The translations under genes and the position numbers were made by a program. Positions 38,380 to 47,337 of a stretch of DNA of 64,000 nt are shown piece after piece. Source of the DNA: Steinernema hermaphroditum (Eukaryota; Nematoda; Chromadorea; Rhabditida; Steinernematidae); contig CM059624.1 in the NCBI GenBank assembly GCA_030435675.1, positions 99,218 through 163,217 on the forward strand, in the 5' to 3' direction. Below the pieces are notes generated by a model. That model searched no databases. It worked only from the letters and a program-made list of their open reading frames with translations, and was not told the origin of the DNA. Position 1 is the stretch's first letter. Each line of letters opens with the position of its first letter.

Positions 38380-40632
38380 TTGGAGCAGGAGGGTCAGATG
38401 CAGAGCTCTTGGTGTGAGCAAGGGCCCTGCTGTCTCGAATTGAAAGTTTTGCAGGAAACTAAGATAGTCCACAGTAATCCCAACGGGAATAGGCGCGTTC
38501 GATCAGGCTCGTGCAGTTCTACAAGATCCAATTATAAAAATGCTATGGTACTTTGGAGCAGGAGGGTCAGATGCAGAGCTCTTTGCATGAACAAGGCCCT
38601 ATCTGTCTCGAATTGAAAGTTTTGCAGGAAACTAAGATAGTCCACAGGAAATCCAACGAGAGTAGGCGCGTTCGATCAGGCTCGTGCAGTTCTACAAGAT
38701 GGAATCATAAAAATGCTATGGTACTTTGGAGCAGGAGGGTCAGATGCAGAGCTCTTGGTGTGAGCAAGGGCCCTGCTGTCTCGAATTGAAAGTTTTGCAG
38801 GAAACTAAGATAGTCCACAGGAAATCCAACGAGAGTAGGCGCGTTCGATCAGGCTCGTGCAGTTCTACAAGATGGAATCATAAAAATGCTATGGTACTTT
38901 GGAGCAGGAGGGGTCAGATGCAGAACTCTTTGTATGAACAAGGCCCTATCTGTCTCGAATTGAAAGTTTTGCAGGAAACTAAGATAGTCCACAGGAAATC
39001 CAACGAGAGTAGGCGCGTTCGATCAGGCTCGTGCAGTTCTACAAGATGGAATCATAAAAATGCTATGGTACTTTGGAGCAGGAGGGTCAGATGCAGAGCT
39101 CTTGGTGTGAGCAAGGGCCCTGCTGTCTCGAATTGAAAGTTTTGCAGGAAACTAAGATAGTCCACAGTAATCCCAACGGGAATAGGCGCGTTCGATCAGG
39201 CTCGTGCAGTTCTACAAGATCCAATTATAAAAATGCTATGGTACTTTGGAGCAGGAGGGTCAGATGCAGAGCTCTTGGTGTGAGCAAGGGCCCTAGCTGT
39301 CTCGAATTGAAAGTTTTGCAGGAAACTAAGATAGTCCACAGGAAATCCAACGAGAGTAGGCGCGTTCGATCAGGCTCGTGCAGTTCTACAAGCTCCAATC
39401 ATAAAAATGCTATGGTACTTTGGAGCAGGAGGGGTCAGATGCATAACTCTTTGTATGAACAAGGCCCTAACTGTCTCGAATTGAAAGTTTTGCAGGAAAC
39501 TAAGATAGTCCACAGGAAATCCAACGAGAGTAGGCGCGTTCGATCAGGCTCGTGCAGTTCTATAAGATCCAATCATAAAAATGCTATGGTACTTTGGAGC
39601 AGGAGGGTCAGATGCAGAGCTCTTGGTGTGAGCAAGGGCCCTGCTGTCTCGAATTGAAAGTTTTGCAGGAAACTAAGATAGTCCACAGCAAATCCAACGA
39701 GAGTAGGCGCGTTCGATCAGGCTCGTGCAGTTCTACAAGATCCAATCATAAAAATGCTATGGTACTTTGGAGCAGGAGGGTCAGATGCAGAACTCTTTGC
39801 ATGAACAAGGCCCTATCTGTCTCGAATTGAAAGTTTTGCAGGAAACTAAGATAGTCCACAGGAAATCCAACGAGAGTAGGCGCGTTCGATCAGGCTCGTG
39901 CAGTTCTACAAGATGGAATCATAAAAATGCTATGGTACTTTGGAGCAGGAGGGTCAGATGCAGAGCTCTTGGTGTGAGCAAGGGCCCTGCTGTCTCGAAT
40001 TGAAAGTTTTGCAGGAAACTAAGATAGTCCACAGCAAATCCAACGAGAGTAGGCGCGTTCGATCAGGCTCGTGCAGTTCTACAAGATGGAATCATAAAAA
40101 TGCTATGGTACTTTGGAGCAGGAGGGGTCAGATGCATAACTCTTTGTATGAACAAGGCCCTAACTGTCTCGAATTGAAAGTTTTGCAGGAAACTAAGATA
40201 GTCCACAGGAAATCCAACGAGAGTAGGCGCGTTCGATCAGGCTCGTGCAGTTCTACAAGATGGAATCATAAAAATGCTATGGTACTTTGGAGCAGGAGGG
40301 TCAGATGCAGAGCTCTTGGTGTGAGCAAGGGCCCTGCTGTCTCGAATTGAAAGTTTTGCAGGAAACTAAGATAGTCCACAGTAATCCCAACGGGAATAGG
40401 CGCGTTCGATCAGGCTCGTGCAGTTCTACAAGATCCAATTATAAAAATGCTATGGTACTTTGGAGCAGGAGGGTCAGATGCAGAGCTCTTGGTGTGAGCA
40501 AGGGCCCTAGCTGTCTCGAATTGAAAGTTTTGCAGGAAACTAAGGTAGTCCACAGGAAATCCAACGAGAGTAGGCGCGTTCGATCAGGCTCGTGCAGTTC
40601 TACAAGCTCCAATCATAAAAATGTATGGTATT

Positions 40633-41140
40633 TGGAGCAGGAGGGGTCAGATGCATAACTCTTTGTATGAACAAGGCCCTAACTGTCTCGAATTGAAAGT
40701 TTTGCAGGAAACTAAGATAGTCCACAGGAAATCCAACGAGATTAGGCGCGTTCGATCAGGCTCGTGCAGTTCTACAAGATCCAATCATAAAAATGCTATG
40801 GTACTTTGGAGCAGGAGGGTCAGATGCAGAACTCTTTGCATGAACAAGGCCCTATCTGTCTCGAATTGAAAGTTTTGCAGGAAACTAAGGTAGTCCACAG
40901 GAAATCCAACGAGAGTAGGCGCGTTCGATCAGGCTCGTGCAGTTCTACAAGATCCAATCATAAAAATTGGAGCAGAGGGGTCAGATGCATAACTCTTTGT
41001 ATGAACAAGGCCCTAACTGTCTCGAATTGAAAGTTTTGCAGGAAACTAAGGTAGTCCACAGGAAATCCAACGAGAGTAGGCGCGTTCGATCAGGCTCGTG
41101 CAGTTCTACAAGCTCCAATCATAAAAATGCTATGGTACTT
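40633..41140 (+). repeat. Trimer HOR, 508 bp, copy 1
   Basis: Three units in order: a cataactc unit followed by the 'ccaacgagattagg' block (173 bp); an L unit followed by aactaaggtagtc and the 12-bp deletion with gagcagagggg (161 bp); and a cataactc unit with aactaaggtagtc and gctccaatcat (174 bp). The sum is 508 bp. Copy 2 follows directly. Confidence 0.75.
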
Positions 41141-41648
41141 TGGAGCAGGAGGGGTCAGATGCATAACTCTTTGTATGAACAAGGCCCTAACTGTCTCGAA
41201 TTGAAAGTTTTGCAGGAAACTAAGATAGTCCACAGGAAATCCAACGAGATTAGGCGCGTTCGATCAGGCTCGTGCAGTTCTACAAGATCCAATCATAAAA
41301 ATGGTATGGTACTTTGGAGCAGGAGGGTCAGATGCAGAACTCTTTGCATGAACAAGGCCCTATCTGTCTCGAATTGAAAGTTTTGCAGGAAACTAAGGTA
41401 GTCCACAGGAAATCCAACGAGAGTAGGCGCGTTCGATCAGGCTCGTGCAGTTCTACAAGATCCAATCATAAAAATTGGAGCAGAGGGGTCAGATGCATAA
41501 CTCTTTGTATGAACAAGGCCCTAATTGTCTCGAATTGAAAGTTTTGCAGGAAACTAAGGTAGTCCACAGGAAATCCAACGAGAGTAGGCGCGTTCGATCA
41601 GGCTCGTGCAGTTCTATAAGATCCAATCATAAAAATGCTATGGTACTT
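41141..41648 (+). repeat. Trimer HOR, 508 bp, copy 2
   Basis: Repeats the order and lengths of 40,633-41,140 (173 + 161 + 174). Visible differences are aaaatggtatgg for aaaatgctatgg near 41,302, ggccctaattg for ggccctaactg near 41,519, and a third unit with ctataagatcc instead of ctacaagctcc. The order is lost after about 41,648. Confidence 0.7.
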
Positions 41649-43677
41649 TGGAGCAGGAGGGTCAGATGCAGAGCTCTTGGTGTGAGCAAGGGCCCTAGCT
41701 GTCTCGAATTGAAAGTTTTGCAGGAAACTAAGATAGTCCACAGGAAATCCAACGAGAGTAGGCGCGTTCGATCAGGCTCGTGCAGTTCTACAAGATCCAA
41801 TCATAAAAATGCTATGGTACTTTGGAGCAGGAGGGTCAGATGCAGAACTCTTTGCATGAACAAGGCCCTATCTGTCTCGAATTGAAAGTTTTGCAGGAAA
41901 CTAAGATAGTCCACAGGAAATCCAACGAGAGTAGGCGCGTTCGATCAGGCTCGTGCAGTTCTACAAGATGGAATCATAAAAATGCTATGGTACTTTGGAG
42001 CAGGAGGGTCAGATGCAGAGCTCTTGGTGTGAGCAAGGGCCCTGCTGTCTCGAATTGAAAGTTTTGCAGGAAACTAAGATAGTCCACAGTAATCCCAACG
42101 GGAATAGGCGCGTTCGATCAGGCTCGTGCAGTTCTACAAGATCCAATCATAAAAATGCTATGGTACTTTGGAGCAGGAGGGTCAGATGCAGAGCTCTTGG
42201 TGTGAGCAAGGGCCCTGCTGTCTCGAATTGAAAGTTTTGCAGGAAACTAAGGTAGTCCACAGGAAATCCAACGAGAGTAGGCGCGTTCGATCAGGCTCGT
42301 GCAGTTCTACAAGCTCCAATCATAAAAATTGGAGCGGAGGGGTCAGATGCATAACTCTTTGTATGAACAAGGCCCTAACTGTCTCGAATTGAAAGTTTTG
42401 CAGGAAACTAAGATAGTCCACAGGAAATCCAACGAGATTAGGCGCGTTCGATCAGGCTCGTGCAGTTCTACAAGATCCAATCATAAAAATTTATGTTTTG
42501 GAGCAGGAGGGGTCAGATGCATAACTCTTTGTATGAACAAGGCCCTAACTGTCTCGAATTGAAAGTTTTGCAGGAAACTAAGGTAGTCCACAGGAAATCC
42601 AACGAGAGTAGGCGCGTTCGATCAGGCTCGTGCAGTTCTACAAGATCCAATCATAAAAATGCTATGGTACTTTGGAGCAGGAGGGTCAGATGCAGAGCTC
42701 TTGGTGTGAGCAAGGGCCCTGCTGTCTCGAATTGAAAGTTTTGCAGGAAACTAAGGTAGTCCACAGGAAATCCAACGAGAGTAGGCGCGTTCGATCAGGC
42801 TCGTGCAGTTCTACAAGCTCCAATCATAAAAATTGGAGCGGAGGGGTCAGATGCATAACTCTTTGTATGAACAAGGCCCTAACTGTCTCGAATTGAAAGT
42901 TTTGCAGGAAACTAAGATAGTCCACAGGAAATCCAACGAGATTAGGCGCGTTCGATCAGGCTCGTGCAGTTCTACAAGATCCAATCATAAAAATGCTATG
43001 GTATTTGGAGCAGGAGGGGTCAGATGCATAACTCTTTGTATGAACAAGGCCCTAACTGTCTCGAATTGAAAGTTTTGCAGGAAACTAAGATAGTCCACAG
43101 GAAATCCAACGAGAGTAGGCGCGTTCGATCAGGCTCGTGCAGTTCTACAAGCTCCAATCATAAAAATTGGAGCGGAGGGGTCAGATGCATAACTCTTTGT
43201 ATGAACAAGGCCCTAACTGTCTCGAATTGAAAGTTTTGCAGGAAACTAAGGTAGTCCACAGGAAATCCAACGAGAGTAGGCGCGTTCGATCAGGCTCGTG
43301 CAGTTCTACAAGATCCAATCATAAAAATTTTGGAGCAGGAGGGGTCAGATGCATAACTCTTTGTATGAACAAGGCCCTAACTGTCTCGAATTGAAAGTTT
43401 TGCAGGAAACTAAGGTAGTCCACAGGAAATCCAACGAGAGTAGGCGCGTTCAATCAGGCTCGTGCAGTTCTACAAGACGGAATCATAAAAATGCTATGGT
43501 ACTTTGGAGCAGGAGGGTCAGATGCAGAGCTCTTGGTGTGAGCAAGGGCCCTAGCTGTCTCGAATTGAAAGTTTTGCAGGAAACTAAGATAGTCCACAGG
43601 AAATCCAACGAGAGTAGGCGCGTTCAATCAGGCTCGTGCAGTTCTACAAGACGGAATCATAAAAATGCTATGGTACT

Positions 43678-44506
43678 TTGGAGCAGGAGGGTCAGATGCA
43701 GAGCTCTTGGTGTGAGCAAGGGCCCTGCTGTCTCGAATTGAAAGTTTTGCAGGAAACTAAGGTAGTCCACAGGAAATCCAACGAGAGTAGGCGCGTTCGA
43801 TCAGGCTCGTGCAGTTCTACAAGATCCAATCATAAAAATTGGAGCGGAGGGGTCAGATGCATAACTCTTTGTATGAACAAGGCCCTAACTGTCTCGAATT
43901 GAAAGTTTTGCAGGAAACTAAGGTAGTCCACAGGAAATCCAACGAGAGTAGGCGCGTTCGATCAGGCTCGTGCAGTTCTACAAGCTCCAATCATAAAAAT
44001 TGGAGCGGAGGGGTCAGATGCATAACTCTTTGTATGAACAAGGCCCTAACTGTCTCGAATTGAAAGTTTTGCAGGAAACTAAGATAGTCCACAGGAAATC
44101 CAACGAGATTAGGCGCGTTCGATCAGGCTCGTGCAGTTCTACAAGATCCAATCATAAAAATGCTATGGTACTTTGGAGCAGGAGGGTCAGATGCGGAACT
44201 CTTTGCATGAACAAGGCCCTATCTGTCTCGAATTGAAAGTTTTGCAGGAAACTAAGATAGTCCACAGGAAATCCAACGAGAGTAGGCGCGTTCGATCAGG
44301 CTCGTGCAGTTCTACAAGATCCAATCATAAAAATTGGAGCGGAGGGGTCAGATGCATAACTCTTTGTATGAACAAGGCCCTATCTGTCTCGAATTGAAAG
44401 TTTTGCAGGAAACTAAGATAGTCCACAGGAAATCCAACGAGAGTAGGCGCGTTCAATCAGGCTCGTGCAGTTCTACAAGACGGAATCATAAAAATGCTAT
44501 GGTACT
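43678..44506 (+). repeat. 829-bp five-unit HOR, copy 1
   Basis: Five units of 161, 161, 173, 161 and 173 bp. They are: W with ggtagtc and gatccaatc plus deletion; cataactc unit with ggtagtc and gctccaatc plus deletion; cataactc unit with 'cgagattagg', full length; L-like unit with gatgcggaactc plus deletion; and cataactc unit with ttcaatcagg and gacggaatc, full length. The matching order begins again at 44,507. Partial similarity extends about 110 bp upstream of 43,678. Confidence 0.9.
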
Positions 44507-45335
44507 TTGGAGCAGGAGGGTCAGATGCAGAGCTCTTGGTGTGAGCAAGGGCCCTGCTGTCTCGAATTGAAAGTTTTGCAGGAAACTAAGGTAGTCCACA
44601 GGAAATCCAACGAGAGTAGGCGCGTTCGATCAGGCTCGTGCAGTTCTACAAGATCCAATCATAAAAATTGGAGCGGAGGGGTCAGATGCATAACTCTTTG
44701 TATGAACAAGGCCCTAACTGTCTCGAATTGAAAGTTTTGCAGGAAACTAAGGTAGTCCACAGGAAATCCAACGAGAGTAGGCGCGTTCGATCAGGCTCGT
44801 GCAGTTCTACAAGCTCCAATCATAAAAATTGGAGCGGAGGGGTCAGATGCATAACTCTTTGTATGAACAAGGCCCTAACTGTCTCGAATTGAAAGTTTTG
44901 CAGGAAACTAAGATAGTCCACAGGAAATCCAACGAGATTAGGCGCGTTCGATCAGGCTCGTGCAGTTCTACAAGATCCAATCATAAAAATGCTATGGTAC
45001 TTTGGAGCAGGAGGGTCAGATGCGGAACTCTTTGCATGAACAAGGCCCTATCTGTCTCGAATTGAAAGTTTTGCAGGAAACTAAGATAGTCCACAGGAAA
45101 TCCAACGAGAGTAGGCGCGTTCGATCAGGCTCGTGCAGTTCTACAAGATCCAATCATAAAAATTAGAGCGGAGGGGTCAGATGCATAACTCTTTGTATGA
45201 ACAAGGCCCTATCTGTCTCAAATTGAAAGTTTTGCAGGAAACTAAGATAGTCCACAGGAAATCCAACGAGAGTAGGCGCGTTCAATCAGGCTCGTGCAGT
45301 TCTACAAGACGGAATCATAAAAATGCTATGGTACT
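44507..45335 (+). repeat. 829-bp five-unit HOR, copy 2
   Basis: Same five units and the same 829-bp total as copy 1. By eye only two bases differ: aattagagcgg for aattggagcgg near 45,165, and ctcaaattg for ctcgaattg near 45,219. That is about 99.8% identity, far above the identity of neighbouring units to each other, so this HOR is young. Confidence 0.9.
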
Positions 45336-45562
45336 TTGGAGCAGGAGGGTCAGATGCAGAGCTCTTGGTGTGAGCAAGGGCCCTGCTGTCTCGAATTGAA
45401 AGTTTTGCAGGAAACTAAGGTAGTCCACAGGAAATCCAACGAGAGTAGGCGCGTTCGATCAGGCTCGTGCAGTTCTACAAGATCCAATCATAAAAATTGG
45501 AGCGGAGGGGTCAGATGCATAACTCTTTGTATGAACAAGGCCCTAACTGTCTCGAATTGAAA
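45336..45562 (+). repeat. 829-bp HOR, copy 3, cut by the inversion
   Basis: The first 161-bp unit and the first part of the second match copies 1 and 2 with no visible difference, through cataactctttgtatgaaca and ggccctaactg, as far as gaattgaaa at 45,562. The next base should be G and is T. The HOR copy therefore stops inside its second unit, at consensus position 152, where the array orientation flips. Confidence 0.92.
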
Positions 45563-45586
45563 TTCCTGCAAAACTTTCAATTCGAG
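45551..45586. other. Orientation switch and 12-nt-loop inverted repeat
   Basis: The forward sequence ctcgaattgaaa (45,551-45,562) is followed by ttcctgcaaaac (45,563-45,574) and then tttcaattcgag (45,575-45,586), the exact reverse complement of the first segment. All units left of 45,562 are forward and all units right of it are reverse. Left DNA ends at consensus 152 and right DNA starts at consensus 164 on the opposite strand, so consensus 153-164 forms a 12-nt loop. I see no shared bases at the joint: the expected next base differs on each side. Farther out the stem is interrupted by subtype differences such as ggccctaactg against ggccctatctg. Confidence 0.97.
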
Positions 45587-46320
45587 ACAGATAGGGCCTT
45601 GTTCATGCAAAGAGTTCTGCATCTGACCCTCCTGCTCCAAAATACCATAGCATTTTTATGATTGGATCTTGTAGAACTGCACGAGCCTGATCGAACGCGC
45701 CTACTCTCGTTGGATTTCCTGCGGACTATCTTAGTTTCCTGCAAAACTTTCAATTCGAGACAGATAGGGCCTTGTTCATACAAAGAGTTCTGCATCTGAC
45801 CCTCCTGCTCCAAAGTACCATAGCATTTTTATGATTCCATCTTGTAGAACTGCACGAGCCTGATTGAACGCGCCTACTCTCTTTGGATTTGCTGTGGACT
45901 ATCTTAGTTTCCTGCAAAACTTTCAATTCGAGACAGCAGGGCCCTTGCTCACACCAAGAGCTCTGCATCTGACCCTCCTGCTCCAAAGTACCATAGCATT
46001 TTTATGATTCCATCTTGTAGAACTGCACGAGCCTGATCGAACGCGCCTACTCTCGTTGGATTTCCTGTGGACTATCTTAGTTTCCTGCAAAACTTTCAAT
46101 TCGAGACAGTTAGGGCCTTGTTCATACAAAGAGTTATGCATCTGACCCCTCCACTCCAATTTTTATGATTGGATCTTGTAGAACTGCACGAGCCTGATCG
46201 AACGCGCCTACTCTCGTTGGATTTCCTGTGGACTATCTTAGTTTCCTGCAAAACTTTCAATTCGAGACAGATAGGGCCTTGTTCATGCAAAGAGTTCTGC
46301 ATCTGACCCTCCTGCTCCAA

Positions 46321-46828
46321 AGTACCATAGCATTTTTATGATTGGATCTTATAGAACTGCACGAGCCTGATCGAACGCGCCTATTCCCGTTGGGATTACT
46401 GTGGACTATCTTAGTTTCCTGCAAAACTTTCAATTCGAGACAGCAGGGCCCTTGCTCACACCAAGAGCTCTGCATCTGACCCTCCTGCTCCAAAGTACCA
46501 TGGCATTTTTGTGATTGGATCTTATAGAACTGCACGAGCCTGATCGAACGCGCCTACTCTCGTTGGATTTCCTGTGGACTATCTTAGTTTCCTGCAAAAC
46601 TTTCAATTCGAGACAGTTAGGGCCTTGTTCATACAAAGAGTTATGCATCTGACCCCCTCCACTCCAATTTTTATGATTGGATCTTGTAGAACTGCACGAG
46701 CCTGATCGAACGCGCCTACTCTCGTTGGATTTCCTGTGGACTATCTTAGTTTCCTGCAAAACTTTCAATTCGAGACAGATAGGGCCTTGTTCATGCAAAG
46801 AGTTCTGCATCTGACCCTCCTGCTCCAA
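46321..46828 (-). repeat. Reverse trimer HOR of 508 bp, copy 2
   Basis: Read on the minus strand: an L unit with the 'ggaaatccaacgagagt' block and deletion, a cataactc unit with ctataag and ccatgg, and a W unit with 'taatcccaacggg' and ctataag. The same order is at 46,829-47,337. A third, partial copy continues to the left from 46,320 but changes at the cataactc unit (gatggaatcat there). The presence of a trimer with one deletion unit resembles 40,633-41,648 in length but not in exact composition. Confidence 0.75.
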
Positions 46829-47337
46829 AGTACCATAGCATTTTTATGATTGGATCTTATAGAACTGCACGAGCCTGATCGAACGCGCCTATTCCCGTTG
46901 GGATTACTGTGGACTATCTTAGTTTCCTGCAAAACTTTCAATTCGAGACAGCAGGGCCCTTGCTCACACCAAGAGCTCTGCATCTGACCCTCCTGCTCCA
47001 AAGTACCATGGCATTTTTGTGATTGGATCTTATAGAACTGCACGAGCCTGATCGAACGCGCCTACTCTCGTTGGATTTCCTGTGGACTATCTTAGTTTCC
47101 TGCAAAACTTTCAATTCGAGACAGTTAGGGCCTTGTTCATACAAAGAGTTATGCATCTGACCCCTCCACTCCATAATTTTTATGATTGGATCTTGTAGAA
47201 CTGCACGAGCCTGATCGAACGCGCCTACTCTCGTTGGATTTCCTGTGGACTATCTTAGTTTCCTGCAAAACTTTCAATTCGAGACAGATAGGGCCTTGTT
47301 CATGCAAAGAGTTCTGCATCTGACCCTCCTGCTCCAA
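46829..47337 (-). repeat. Reverse trimer HOR of 509 bp, copy 1
   Basis: Same three-unit order as 46,321-46,828. Its deletion allele is longer (aaaaattatggag on the unit strand at about 47,171) where copy 2 has aaaaattggag with one extra G downstream. Lengths are therefore 509 and 508 bp. Confidence 0.75.

Larger units (their letters stand above)
28974..40460 (+). repeat. Forward satellite domain 5, regular W/L dimers
   Basis: This is the most regular dimer-like stretch. From about 29,900 to 38,700 W units with the 'taatcccaacggg' block alternate with L units carrying 'ggaaatccaacgagagt', with few exceptions (for example two W units in a row at 31,630-31,975, 34,227-34,572 and 35,784-36,129). 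The rhythm is about 346 bp. Several multi-unit blocks recur at offsets of about 1,557 and 2,596 bp, listed separately. From 38,726 onward the alternation breaks down and a new form, cataactctttgtatgaaca with ggccctaactg, appears near 39,440 and 40,135. Confidence 0.88.
40461..45562 (+). repeat. Forward satellite domain 6, rich in 161-bp deletion units
   Basis: Twelve units carry a 12-bp deletion of consensus 76-87, giving cataaaaattggagc (or, once, aattagagc). Their sites are near 40,965, 41,472, 42,328, 42,832, 43,167, 43,837, 44,000, 44,335, 44,667, 44,827, 45,165 and 45,497. Other alleles at the same place are atgtatggtatttgg (about 40,621), atttatgttttgg (about 42,488), gctatggtatttgg (about 42,996) and aattttggagc (about 43,325). 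The variants aactaaggtagtc, gctccaatcat, gacggaatcat and cataactctttgtatg cluster here. The domain ends abruptly at the orientation switch. Confidence 0.92.
45563..47337 (-). repeat. Reverse satellite domain 7, deletion units next to the switch
   Basis: Reverse units beside the switch. Two carry the same 12-bp deletion as domain 6, seen on the plus strand as ctccaatttttatg near 46,157 and 46,664. A third, near 47,171, has a related allele (ctccataatttttatg). On the unit strand these read ttggagtgg (or tatggagtgg) where the left arm reads ttggagcgg or ttggagcag, so they form a separate lineage. The aactaaggtagtc variant common on the left is absent. The first full unit after the switch is a full-length L unit with 'gtccgcag'. 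Confidence 0.9.

Noticed and set aside
45541..45600. Terminal inverted repeat of a transposon at the orientation switch
   Set aside because: The inverted arms are ordinary satellite DNA on both sides; there is no element body, target duplication or transposase.
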